From positions 1 through 37,637 of the forward strand of contig JBBSHS010000018.1 in the NCBI GenBank assembly GCA_038232515.1: a stretch of DNA of 37,637 nt, given 5' to 3'. Both the position numbers and the translations under genes were made by a program. Source of the DNA: JBBSHS01 sp038232515. GTDB taxonomy: Bacteria; Actinomycetota; Acidimicrobiia; Acidimicrobiales; JAUJNH01. Below the pieces are notes generated by a model. It made no database searches and was not told the origin of the DNA. It saw only the letters and a list, made by a program, of their open reading frames with translations. This document shows, piece by piece, positions 30,247-37,637 of this stretch (positions are counted from its first letter, which is position 1; every line of letters begins with the position of its first letter).

Positions 30247-31233
30247 ATGAGCGACGACCCATTCCCGGTTGAACTGACGCCCATGCTGGCCACGCTGGCC
30301 AGTGAGCTACCGACCGGTGAAGGGTGGGCCTTCGAGGTGAAGTGGGACGGCGTACGGGCCCTCACCTTCATCCCGCCCGGCGGTGGTCCGGTTCGTATCG
30401 TGGGCCGCAACGGCACCGACTTCACGGACCGCTACCCCGAGCTCAGCGGCATCGGTGCCTCTCTTGACGGGTGCGGAGGCGTCGTGCTCGACGGTGAGAT
30501 TGTGGCCGTCGACGCGGCCGGACGCCCCAGCTTCGAACGGCTCCAGCACCGGATGCACGTGGTGGGCGCCGTCGAGGTCCGCCGGCGGATGACCGAGGTC
30601 CCCGTCTCCTACGCCGTGTTCGACCTCTGCTGGCTCCATGGCAGGTCGGTGCTCGACCGGCCCTGGACCGAACGGCGGGCGCTGCTCGACAAGCTGCCGC
30701 TGGAGGGCGGCTCGGCTTGGCAGGTCCCGGGCGCCCGGTTGGGCCACGGCGCCGATCTCCAGGCGGCCACCAGGGAGGCCGGGTTCGAAGGCGTCATGGC
30801 CAAGCGCACCGACAGCGCCTACGAGCCGGGGAGGCGGTGCCGCACCTGGCTCAAGGTCAAGAATGTGCGCCGCCAGGAGGTGGTGGTGGGGGGCTGGGTG
30901 GGCGGTGAAGGCGCACGAGCCGGGCGGATCGGGGCGCTGTTGATCGGCGTGTACGACGACGACGGGAAGCTGCTGCCCTGCGGCAAGGTCGGCACCGGGT
31001 TCACCGACGAGGTACTCGCCGACCTCCAGCGCCGGCTCCGGGCGCTGGAGGTCGGGCGTTCACCCTTCGCCCGCCGCGTCCCCGAGGAGCGGGTCGCCCA
31101 CTTCTCCCGCCCGGAGTTGGTGGCCGAGGTCGCCTTCACCGAATGGACAAGTGCAGGAACTCTGCGCCACCCCTCCTACCAGGGCCTGCGCCACGACAAG
31201 GGTGCCGGCGACGTGCGCCGGGAAGAGCCCTAG
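30247..31233 (+). CDS. ATP-dependent DNA ligase (LigD ligase-domain / LigC type)
   Basis: 328 residues. Motif I FEVKWDGVRA carries the adenylated lysine (K32). LDGEIVAVD, YAVFDLCWL and EGVMAKRTDSAYEPG are motifs III-IV, and TWLKVKN is motif V. The OB-fold half follows with VGGWVGGEG and GKVGTGFTDEVL. It seals nicks in DNA using ATP. In mycobacterial LigD the ligase, polymerase and nuclease are fused; here the ligase is separate and the polymerase gene follows after 2 nt. No Ku gene is in the window. ATG at 30247 with GAGGAA just upstream. Likely role: end joining or repair. Confidence 0.93.
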   Translation: MSDDPFPVELTPMLATLASELPTGEGWAFEVKWDGVRALTFIPPGGGPVRIVGRNGTDFTDRYPELSGIGASLDGCGGVVLDGEIVAVDAAGRPSFERLQHRMHVVGAVEVRRRMTEVPVSYAVFDLCWLHGRSVLDRPWTERRALLDKLPLEGGSAWQVPGARLGHGADLQAATREAGFEGVMAKRTDSAYEPGRRCRTWLKVKNVRRQEVVVGGWVGGEGARAGRIGALLIGVYDDDGKLLPCGKVGTGFTDEVLADLQRRLRALEVGRSPFARRVPEERVAHFSRPELVAEVAFTEWTSAGTLRHPSYQGLRHDKGAGDVRREEP

Positions 31234-31235
31234 CC

Positions 31236-32195
31236 GTGGACCGGTCGACGCGGGTGGAGGTGGAGGTGGAGGGCCGGCGCCTCAGCCTGTCCAACCTCGA
31301 CAAGCCGCTCTATCCCACCGGCTTCACCAAGTCCGACGTCATCTCCTACTACACGGCCATCGCCCCGGCCATGCTCCCCCATCTGCAAGCCCGGGCCCTG
31401 ACCCGCAGGCGCTACCCCGACGGCAGCGAGGGCCCGTCGTTCTTCGAGAAGCGGGCGCCGTCGCACACGCCGGACTGGGTGCCAACCGTCGACCTGCCGG
31501 TCAGCGCCGACGGCAGCCGCTGGGGCGGCACCTCCCGCCGCCGCACCGGGGTTGAGATGGTGCCGTTCGTCGTCGCCCGGGACCTGCCCACGCTGGTGTG
31601 GCTGGCCAACCTGGCCTGCCTCGAGCTGCACACGCCGATGGCCCGGGCCGTCGACGACCCGGGCACGCCCACCATGGTCGTCTTCGACCTCGACCCGGGG
31701 GCGCCAGCCAATGCCGTCGACTGCGCCCGCGTGGCCCTCTGGCTGCGTGACGTCCTGGCCCACCTCGACCTTGCCTGCGTGGTGAAGTCCTCGGGGTCCA
31801 AGGGCCTGCAGGTCTACCTGCCCCTCAACACCCCGGGCGTCACCGGCCAGGCGGTCAGGGACTTCGCCCACGCCATGGCCCAGATGCTCGAACGTGACCA
31901 CGCCGACCTCGTCGTGAGCCAGCAGGCCAAGCAGCGCCGAACCGGCAAGGTCCTGGTCGACTGGCTGCAGAACGAGACGTTCAAGACGACGGTGTGCGCC
32001 TATTCGTTGAGGGCCCGGCCCCGGCCGACGGTGTCGACCCCGCTCAGCTGGGACGAAGTCGTGGACCTGGCCGACGGAGGTTCTCCCGACTCGGTGATGT
32101 GCGAACCCGACGAGGTGGTCGACCGGATGGAGCGCCACGGCGACCTTTTCGCGGGCGCCGTCGACCTCCACCAGGAGCTCCCAGCCCTCTCGTGA
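31236..32195 (+). CDS. LigD-type polymerase (primase-polymerase) domain protein
   Basis: 319 residues. LSNLDKPLYP.GFTKSDVISYY, FFEKRAPSHTPDW and MVVFDLDPG (catalytic D151 and D153) identify the archaeo-eukaryotic primase family as used in bacterial NHEJ. SSGSKGLQVYLPL is motif II; LigD polymerases usually have His at the residue occupied here by Gln192. QQAKQRRTGKVLVDWLQNE and RPRPTVSTPLSWDEV follow as in the family. It should add (ribo)nucleotides at broken ends before ligation. GTG start 2 nt after the ligase stop, so co-transcribed. The His-to-Gln change may mark an actinobacterial subfamily or altered activity. Confidence 0.92.
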   Translation: MDRSTRVEVEVEGRRLSLSNLDKPLYPTGFTKSDVISYYTAIAPAMLPHLQARALTRRRYPDGSEGPSFFEKRAPSHTPDWVPTVDLPVSADGSRWGGTSRRRTGVEMVPFVVARDLPTLVWLANLACLELHTPMARAVDDPGTPTMVVFDLDPGAPANAVDCARVALWLRDVLAHLDLACVVKSSGSKGLQVYLPLNTPGVTGQAVRDFAHAMAQMLERDHADLVVSQQAKQRRTGKVLVDWLQNETFKTTVCAYSLRARPRPTVSTPLSWDEVVDLADGGSPDSVMCEPDEVVDRMERHGDLFAGAVDLHQELPALS

Positions 32196-32270
32196 CCACC
32201 CGCTCCGTACGGTGCCGATCTGACTGCTGATCCCGGGTCCACCGCCCGGGGCGCCGGTTGGCCGCGGCGG

Positions 32271-33812
32271 TTGGCCGGAGCCGGGCTACCCGGGCTGGCG
32301 GCCGGCATCGTGACGGCTCTCTCCGTGCCGCCCATCGGCTGGTGGCCGCTCGGCCTGGTGGGCCTGGCCGGGCTGGCCTGGCACCTCGACCGGCGCCGGG
32401 CCCGAGGCCGGGCCCTGGCTGGGCTGGGGTTCGGCATCGGGCTGTTCGGGGTCACCATCGCCTGGGTCATCGACTTTCAGGCCGTCGGCTACGTGGCCCT
32501 GCTCCTGCTCCAGTCGAGCTTCTTCGCCGCCGCCGGTGCCGTCACCGTCGTCGCCGCCCGGGCCGGGGCCCCGGGCCGGATGGCCGTCTTCACCGGGGCC
32601 GTCACCCTGGCCGAGGGCCTGCGCTCCAAGGTGCCGTGGGGCGGCTTCCCGATGGGGGGCGTCCCTCTGGGCCAGGTGGCAGGCCCGCTGGTCCCGATCG
32701 CCCGGGTGGGTGGCTTCCTCGCCCTGACGGCGGCCACCGCCTCCATCGCCGCCGTGCTGGCCGAGCTGGCCGGGTGGGCCATCCCTCCCGCTCGACGGGC
32801 GGGCCGGGCCCTGTGGGGGGGCGCCCGACCCGTCGGACGGGGCCGACCGGAGCAGCCCCGATCGGCTCACGCCCTCGTGCTCCTGGCCGTGGTGGGCGTG
32901 GCGCCGGCCCTGACGCTGGCCATCGCCGGCGTGGCCAGCCCCGACGGCCCCGTCGTCGGCCGGCTGGACGTGGCCGCCGTCCAGGGCGGGGGACCTCGGG
33001 GCCTGCGTGGCGTCGAGGTGGACGCCGGCGTGGTGACGGACCGCCAGGTCGACGCCACCCGGCTGATCCGCGGCCATCCCGGGGTGATCCTGTGGCCCGA
33101 GGACGTCGTCCAGGTGGACCACCCGGTCGTGGGCACCCCGGCCGCCGCCGAGCTCGGCGATGTGGCCCGCCAGCGCCGGGCCACGCTGCTGGTCGGCGTG
33201 GTGGAGGACGTCGGGGCCGACCGCTTCCGCAACGCAATCGTCGCCTGGGGGCCGGCTGGGCAGATCATCGGCCGCTACGACAAGGTCCACCGGGTGCCGT
33301 TCGGCGAGTACGCCCCCGGCCGCGAGCTCGTGGCCAAGGTGGCCAACCTGCGCCTCCTGCCCCGTGACGCCATCGCCGGGAACGGCCCCGGCATCGTGCG
33401 CACACCGGTCGCCGACCTGGGCATCGTCGTCTCCTTCGAGGTCTTCTTCGGCGACCGGGCCCGGGCCGCCTCCCGGGCCGGTGCCCAGGTCCTCATGGTG
33501 CCGACCAACGCAGCCTCCTACCGCAGCGCGCAGGTGCCCGACCAGGAGCTGGCCGCCGCCCGGCTGCGGGCGTGGGAAACGGGCCGGGACGTCGTCCAGG
33601 CCGCCCCGACCGGCTTCTCCGCCTTCATCGGGCCCCGTGGCCGCGTCGTCGGCCGCACCGACCTCGGCCGCCGCCAGGTCGTCGAGGGAACCGTCATGCT
33701 GAGGTCGGGCCGGACCCCGTTCGTGCGCTGGGGCGATGGTCCGTGGTGGGCCCTGATGGGGTTGCTGGTCCTCGTCCCGGTGGGGCGGCGTTGGCGCACC
33801 CCGGCGTCTTGA
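32271..33812 (+). CDS. lnt: Apolipoprotein N-acyltransferase-like protein with Ser in place of catalytic Cys
   Basis: About 513 residues. Several N-terminal membrane helices (to about residue 222) precede a nitrilase-like domain. Two of the three catalytic residues are present: Glu in ILWPEDVV (E277) and Lys in YDKVHRVPFGEY (K338). At the place of the Cys of ICYE the protein has VVSFEVFFGD (S388). MVPTNAASY and ETGRDVVQAAPTGFSAF are conserved. Lnt acylates lipoproteins at the outer face of the membrane; with Ser the activity is uncertain, though I recall similar 'SWEVFF' forms in actinobacteria. The start is unsure: TTG at 32271, or CTG at 32220 adding 17 residues. Same frame as the upstream gene. 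Confidence 0.88.
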   Translation: MAGAGLPGLAAGIVTALSVPPIGWWPLGLVGLAGLAWHLDRRRARGRALAGLGFGIGLFGVTIAWVIDFQAVGYVALLLLQSSFFAAAGAVTVVAARAGAPGRMAVFTGAVTLAEGLRSKVPWGGFPMGGVPLGQVAGPLVPIARVGGFLALTAATASIAAVLAELAGWAIPPARRAGRALWGGARPVGRGRPEQPRSAHALVLLAVVGVAPALTLAIAGVASPDGPVVGRLDVAAVQGGGPRGLRGVEVDAGVVTDRQVDATRLIRGHPGVILWPEDVVQVDHPVVGTPAAAELGDVARQRRATLLVGVVEDVGADRFRNAIVAWGPAGQIIGRYDKVHRVPFGEYAPGRELVAKVANLRLLPRDAIAGNGPGIVRTPVADLGIVVSFEVFFGDRARAASRAGAQVLMVPTNAASYRSAQVPDQELAAARLRAWETGRDVVQAAPTGFSAFIGPRGRVVGRTDLGRRQVVEGTVMLRSGRTPFVRWGDGPWWALMGLLVLVPVGRRWRTPAS

Positions 33813-33847
33813 CCGGTTGGTCGAGGCTGGCCAAGCTGGCACGCTCA

Positions 33848-35134
33848 ATGCCGCCCCGTCCGGACTCCCTGCGCGTGGCGCTGCTCGTCTACCGGGGCAA
33901 TCCCCACTCGGGGGGCCAGGGCGTGTACACACGGGAGCTGGCCCGCGAGCTGGTGGCACTCGGACACCAGGTCACCGTCCTGTCGGGTCAGCCCTACCCC
34001 GACCTGGCTGACGGTACCGGCTTCGTGGCCGTGCCCAGCCTCGACCTGTACCGCCAACCCGATCCCTTCCGCTTCCCCAGGCTCCGCGAGTTCCAGTCCG
34101 GGCTCGACGTGCTCGAGTTCGCCATGATGTGCACGGCCGCTTTCCCCGAGCCACTCACGTTCAGCCTGCGGGCACGGCGGCTCCTGCAGGCCAGGGTCGG
34201 CCAGTTCGACGTGGTCCACGACAACCAGTGCCTGGGCACCGGCATCGCCCGGATGGTCCATGACGGCTGGCCGGTGATGGCCACGCTCCACCACCCCATC
34301 ACCGTCGACCGCCGGTTCGACCTGGCCCACGCCACCACCCTCCGACGCCGGGTCCCCCTGCGACGGTGGTACGGGTTCCTGGGCATGCAGATGCGGGTCA
34401 TCCCCCAGATCCCCCGCATCGTCACCGTGTCCGAGTCGTCCAAGCGCGACATCTGCGAGGAGATGGGAGCCCGGCCCGGGCAGTTGCGGGTGGTGCCTGT
34501 CGGTGTGGATGTCGACGTCTTCCGGCCCCGGCCGGACGTGACCAGAGTGCCAGGCCGCATCATGGCCACCTCGAGCTCGGACGTTCCCATGAAGGGAGTC
34601 GTGCCCCTGCTCGAGGCGGTGGCCAAGCTCCGTACCGAACGCCACATCGAGCTGGTGGTCATCGGGAAGCCACGCAGGGAGTCCAACGTCCAGGCCACCA
34701 TCGACCGCCTCGGGTTGGGCGACGCCGTCAGCTTCCACGGCGGCGTCACCACCGACCGGATCGTCGAGCTGTACGCCAGCTCGCAGGTCGCGGTGGTGCC
34801 CAGCCTGTACGAGGGTTTCTCCCTTCCGGCCATCGAGGCCATGGCCTGTGGCGTCCCGCTCGTGGCCACGCCCGGCGGTGCCCGCCCCGAGGTGGTGGCC
34901 ACCGACGGACGGACCGGCCTGCTGGTGCCGCCGGACGACCCGTCGGCGCTGGCCCTGGCCCTCGGCCGGGTGCTCGACGACAGGGAGCTGGCCGGGCGCC
35001 TGTCCGAGCAGGGGCGCCGGCGGGTGCTGGAACGCTTCACCTGGAGAGCCTGTGCCGTCAGCACGCTCGAGCACTACCGGTGGACGATCGAGGACACCGC
35101 CCGTCGCCGGGGACTCACCCAGGCCGGCGCGTGA
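33848..35134 (+). CDS. Family 4 glycosyltransferase
   Basis: 428 residues, GT-B fold. The N-terminal domain has VALLVYRGNPHSGGQGVYTRELARELVALGHQVTVL with the Gly-rich donor/acceptor loop. The C-terminal domain has VVPVGVDVDVFRP, SSSDVPMKGVVPLLEAV, LVVIGKP and VVPSLYEGFSLPAIEAMACGVPLVATPGGARPEVV (E-x7-E donor site). It resembles the GT4 enzymes acting on membrane-lipid acceptors or polysaccharides in actinobacteria. ATG at 33848, 35 nt after the Lnt stop; a TTG overlapping that stop is an alternative. Starts the set GT4, methyltransferase, alpha/alpha-barrel protein, whose genes are coupled. Confidence 0.92.
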   Translation: MPPRPDSLRVALLVYRGNPHSGGQGVYTRELARELVALGHQVTVLSGQPYPDLADGTGFVAVPSLDLYRQPDPFRFPRLREFQSGLDVLEFAMMCTAAFPEPLTFSLRARRLLQARVGQFDVVHDNQCLGTGIARMVHDGWPVMATLHHPITVDRRFDLAHATTLRRRVPLRRWYGFLGMQMRVIPQIPRIVTVSESSKRDICEEMGARPGQLRVVPVGVDVDVFRPRPDVTRVPGRIMATSSSDVPMKGVVPLLEAVAKLRTERHIELVVIGKPRRESNVQATIDRLGLGDAVSFHGGVTTDRIVELYASSQVAVVPSLYEGFSLPAIEAMACGVPLVATPGGARPEVVATDGRTGLLVPPDDPSALALALGRVLDDRELAGRLSEQGRRRVLERFTWRACAVSTLEHYRWTIEDTARRRGLTQAGA

Positions 35135-35173
35135 GGTCGGCCTCCGGCTCCGGACGTGGGGCGGGAGGCTGAG

Positions 35174-35944
35174 TTGCTGACGGTCGACTACCGGCGCCTG
35201 AGGCTCGCTCCCGGCGACCTCGTGCTCGACCTGGGCGCCGGCGGGGGACGGCACGCCTTCGGTGCCCTCCAAAGGGGCGCCCGGGTCGTGGCCCTCGACC
35301 GCTCGGACGCGGAGATGAAGCACGCCGGTGCGCTGCTGACCGCCCTCATGGAGCAGGCCGGCGCCAGCGACACCCTCAGCCCGACCAGAGGCAGTGGCGC
35401 CGCCACCTGTGGTGACGCGCTGGACCTGCCCTTCGCCAACGGCACCTTCGACCGCGTCATCGCCTCGGAGGTGCTCGAGCACATCGCCGACGACAGGGCG
35501 GCCATGGGGGAGCTGGCCCGGGTCCTGAGGCCTGGTGGCCGGGCCGCGGTCACCGTCCCCCGGTGGCTGCCCGAGCTGGTGAACTGGGTGCTGTCCGACG
35601 AGTACCACCTCGTCCCCGGCGGGCACGTCCGGATCTACCGGCGGTCCGCGTTGGAGCACCGTCTACGGGCCGCCGGGCTCGAGGTCACAGGGGTGGGGCT
35701 GGCTCACGGGCTGCACACCCCTTACTGGTGGCTCAAGTGTGCCGTCGGCGTCACCAACGCCGACCATCCCCTGGTGCGCGCCTACCACCGCCTGCTGGTG
35801 TGGGACATCGAGAACGGCCACCCCCTGCCCACGCGCCTGGCCGAGGCCGTGCTGAACCCGGCCCTGGCCAAGTCCATGGTGTTGTACCTACGCAAGTCGG
35901 CGCCCGAGCAGCCCTGGGAGCGGGGAACGGGGCCCGAGGGGTGA
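35174..35944 (+). CDS. Class I SAM-dependent methyltransferase
   Basis: 256 residues. Motif I LVLDLGAGGGRHAF (about 16-29), VVALDRSDAEM, GDALDLPFANGTFDRVIASEVLEHIADD and LRPGGRAAVTVPRW are standard Methyltransf_11 blocks. The C-terminal half contains a hydrophobic AHGLHTPYWWLKCAVGV segment. TTG at 35174 is preceded by GGGAGG at about 6 nt and gives a natural beginning; a GTG at 35156 is possible. The stop overlaps the next start (GTGA). With the flanking GT4 and barrel protein it suggests a small lipid- or glycan-modifying pathway; the substrate is unknown. Confidence 0.88.
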   Translation: MLTVDYRRLRLAPGDLVLDLGAGGGRHAFGALQRGARVVALDRSDAEMKHAGALLTALMEQAGASDTLSPTRGSGAATCGDALDLPFANGTFDRVIASEVLEHIADDRAAMGELARVLRPGGRAAVTVPRWLPELVNWVLSDEYHLVPGGHVRIYRRSALEHRLRAAGLEVTGVGLAHGLHTPYWWLKCAVGVTNADHPLVRAYHRLLVWDIENGHPLPTRLAEAVLNPALAKSMVLYLRKSAPEQPWERGTGPEG

Positions 35945-37014
35945 AGGCCCAGCGCGTCGTCGTGGCCCCTGTCCTGTCCGGGCGCCAAGTGGTCGCCACC
36001 TGCGCCTCGATCGCCCGTTGGCAGCAGGCCGACGGCATGATCCCGTGGTTTCCCGGTGGCCACGCCGACGCCTGGAACCACGTCGAAGCGGCGATGGCGC
36101 TGACGGTCGGCGGGTTCACCGAAGAGGCGGAGCGGGCGTACCAGTGGCTGGCCGAGCTGCAGCACGTCGACGGGTCATGGTGGCGGTACTACGTGGTCGA
36201 CGGTGTCGAGGACTCCACCAGGGACACCAATGTGTGCGCCTACATCGCCACCGGAGCCTTCCACCACCTGCTGCACACCGGAGACCTGGCCTTCGCCCGC
36301 CGGCTGTGGCCGGTGGTGGCCGACGCCATCGGCTTCGTCCTGTGCCACCAGCGCCCCACCGGCGAGCTCACGTGGGCCGTCCAGGACGGGCAGCCCGGGC
36401 AGTTCGCCCTCCTGACGGGCACCTCGTCGGCCTACTTCTCGCTGCGCTGCGCCGTCGCCCTGGCCGAGGCCCTCGGCCTCGAACGGCCCGAGTGGGAGCT
36501 GGCCGCCGGCCGCATGGCCACGGCCATCGCCTTGCGACCCGGGTCATTCGCCCCCAAGCAGGCCTGGGCCATGGACTGGTACTACCCGGTCCTGTGCGGG
36601 GCGGTGGGCGGCGAGGCTGGGCGCGAGCGCCTGGCCGGGCGCTTCTCGCAGTTCGTCTGGCCCGGTCGGGGATGCTGCTGCGTCGACCACCAGCCATGGG
36701 TCACGGCCGCGGAGACGGCCGAGTGCGCCATGGCCCACGCCGCGGTGGGCCGGGTCGACACCGGGCGCCGGCTGCTGGCATGGGCGCAACATCTGCGCCA
36801 TGCCGACGGCTCATACTGGACGGGGGCCGTGCATCCCGAAGGGAGCCACTACCCCGGAGGCGAGCGGTCCACCTACACCGCCGCAGCCGTCGTCCTGGCC
36901 AACGACTGCCTGTCGGGCACCAGCGCCGCGGCCGGTCTGTTCCGGGGCGAGGACCTCCCTGCCGGCCTGGACCTCGACGTCCACGTCTCCGCCCTGGCCC
37001 AGATCGAGGATTAG
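35941..37014 (+). CDS. Alpha/alpha-barrel protein (prenyltransferase / squalene-cyclase-like repeat fold)
   Basis: 357 residues of repeated helical hairpins with aromatic-rich turns: QQADGMIPWFPGGHADAWNHVEAAMAL, QHVDGSWWRYYVVDG, DTNVCAYIATGAFHHLL, QPGQFALLTGTSSAYFSLRCAVAL and HADGSYWTGAVHPEGSHYPGGERSTYTAAAVVL. This pattern is that of (alpha/alpha)6 toroids, named 'prenyltransferase' in annotations but equally close to glycoside-hydrolase-like barrels. There is no DDxD-type cyclase acid motif and no signal peptide, so the enzyme class is open. A cluster GGEAGR..GRGCCCVDHQPW holds three Cys plus an Asp-His that could bind a metal. GTG at 35941 overlaps the preceding stop. Confidence 0.8.
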   Translation: MKAQRVVVAPVLSGRQVVATCASIARWQQADGMIPWFPGGHADAWNHVEAAMALTVGGFTEEAERAYQWLAELQHVDGSWWRYYVVDGVEDSTRDTNVCAYIATGAFHHLLHTGDLAFARRLWPVVADAIGFVLCHQRPTGELTWAVQDGQPGQFALLTGTSSAYFSLRCAVALAEALGLERPEWELAAGRMATAIALRPGSFAPKQAWAMDWYYPVLCGAVGGEAGRERLAGRFSQFVWPGRGCCCVDHQPWVTAAETAECAMAHAAVGRVDTGRRLLAWAQHLRHADGSYWTGAVHPEGSHYPGGERSTYTAAAVVLANDCLSGTSAAAGLFRGEDLPAGLDLDVHVSALAQIED

Positions 37015-37105
37015 TGCCGGGAGCGGCGGCGGCCTTGCCGTTACGACCGTCGACAAACCCTTTGAAGTACATCTGCAAACAGGACTCAGGAGGGACAACG
37101 CACAA

Positions 37106-37637
37106 ATGAACGAACCAGAAGTGTTCATCGCCGCAGAAAAGGCCTTGACCGCCGTTGTGGACCAGATCCGCGATGATCAGGGGGACATGAAGCTGCCCGA
37201 GTGGTTCCAGATTGGTAGTGGCCAGGACCGGGGCAGTCTGAACCTGCGCAAGATCGTCGATTACCATGCCTACGACGATGCCTGGGTGCCGGACGTCCTT
37301 GCCGGCAGGACCGCAGAGGAGGTGGGCGACAAATACGATGGCGATCTTTTGGGCGACGCGCCCAAGGATAGGTGGCATACCATCGTCGATGCCTCGATCG
37401 CCGCAGCCCTGGCCTTGAAGCCGGAGAATCTCGACAAGCCGGTACACCTTTCCTACGGTGATTTCCCGGCGCGGGAGTACCTCAAGCACATCACCAGCTT
37501 CAGGGGCTTTCGTGCCTTTGACATCGCCAAGATGACCGGGGCCGACACCAAGCTGCCAGACGACCTGGTCCAGGGCATGTGGGACCTGATCGGGCCCGAG
37601 GCGGAGCAATGGCGGGCGATGGGAGTTTTCGGGCCCA
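37106..37637 (+). CDS. DinB/TIGR03086-type metal-binding protein (partial, runs off window)
   Basis: 177 residues before the window ends. MNEPEVFIAAEKALTAVVDQI starts a four-helix bundle; IVDYHAYDDAWVPDVLAG, RWHTIVDASIAAALA, VHLSYGDFPAREYLKHITSFRGFRAFDIAK and LVQGMWDLIGPEAEQWRAMGVFGP match the mycothiol-dependent maleylpyruvate-isomerase/DinB-like TIGR03086 group. Possible metal ligands are His in VDYH and KHIT. These cytoplasmic enzymes often use mycothiol. AGGAGG lies 11 nt before ATG. Base use is more A/T-rich at third positions than the operon before it, and the 91-bp gap suggests its own promoter. Not linked to the glycan genes. Confidence 0.8.
   Translation, partial: MNEPEVFIAAEKALTAVVDQIRDDQGDMKLPEWFQIGSGQDRGSLNLRKIVDYHAYDDAWVPDVLAGRTAEEVGDKYDGDLLGDAPKDRWHTIVDASIAAALALKPENLDKPVHLSYGDFPAREYLKHITSFRGFRAFDIAKMTGADTKLPDDLVQGMWDLIGPEAEQWRAMGVFGP

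Noticed and set aside
32286..35659. Minus-strand open frames of more than 500 residues opposite Lnt, GT4 and the methyltransferase
   Set aside because: Composition is typical of antisense shadows in GC-rich DNA; the + strand genes have full motif sets and coupled starts.
1..37637. tRNA, rRNA or CRISPR array
   Set aside because: No cloverleaf-like segment with CCA-adjacent acceptor, no rRNA motif and no regular short-repeat/spacer pattern was seen on reading both strands.

Overview
The window looks like a chromosomal piece of a very GC-rich actinobacterium. Pointers are GTG/TTG starts, stop-start overlaps, repeated leaderless-type promoters (TANNNT 7-9 nt before the start codon), a ligase and a LigD-type polymerase encoded as separate proteins, and a DinB/mycothiol-type enzyme. 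An Acidimicrobiia-like lineage is a guess; there is no rRNA or marker gene to place it. No tRNA, CRISPR array or complete transposase was seen.

About 0-26.8 kb is a surface-glycan locus. It holds many GT-A (family 2) glycosyltransferases, one GT4 enzyme, a large membrane GT-C-like protein, class I SAM methyltransferases (one TylF-like, one with a zinc ribbon), a sugar epimerase/dehydratase, a double hexapeptide acyltransferase, a Stf0-like sulfotransferase and a Wzm/Wzt ABC polysaccharide exporter. Layout: 0-2 kb minus operon (methyltransferase, unknown, GT2); 2.1-3.1 kb epimerase; 3.1-7.3 kb tightly coupled minus operon GtrA, transketolase N half, transketolase C half, polyprenyl-phosphate GT2, Zn-ribbon methyltransferase; 7.4-10.4 kb divergent GT2 genes and a methyltransferase; 10.6-12.9 kb GT2 plus a methyltransferase with a frameshifted tail; 13.3-14.5 kb acyltransferase; 14.6-16.6 kb exporter; 16.6-26.8 kb further transferases.

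Two intergenic regions, about 12.97-13.22 kb and 26.81-27.06 kb, carry an imperfect ~250-bp repeat in the same orientation. Three hairpins sit at matching places in both copies, with compensatory or G-U-type changes that point to a + strand structured RNA (or a palindrome-ended mobile relic). The copies bracket the exporter-containing 13.6-kb segment. This is the strongest candidate for something undescribed. The second is the GtrA / split transketolase / GtrB-like operon, which may make and attach an unusual sugar.

From 27.1 kb the content turns to housekeeping or unknown genes on the + strand: a coiled-coil protein with four 36-residue repeats, a small zinc-ribbon protein, a tandem YbjQ-like protein, an ATP-dependent DNA ligase, a LigD-type polymerase, an apolipoprotein N-acyltransferase with Ser in place of the catalytic Cys, then a GT4 - methyltransferase - alpha/alpha-barrel protein cluster, and finally the start of a DinB-like protein cut by the window edge.
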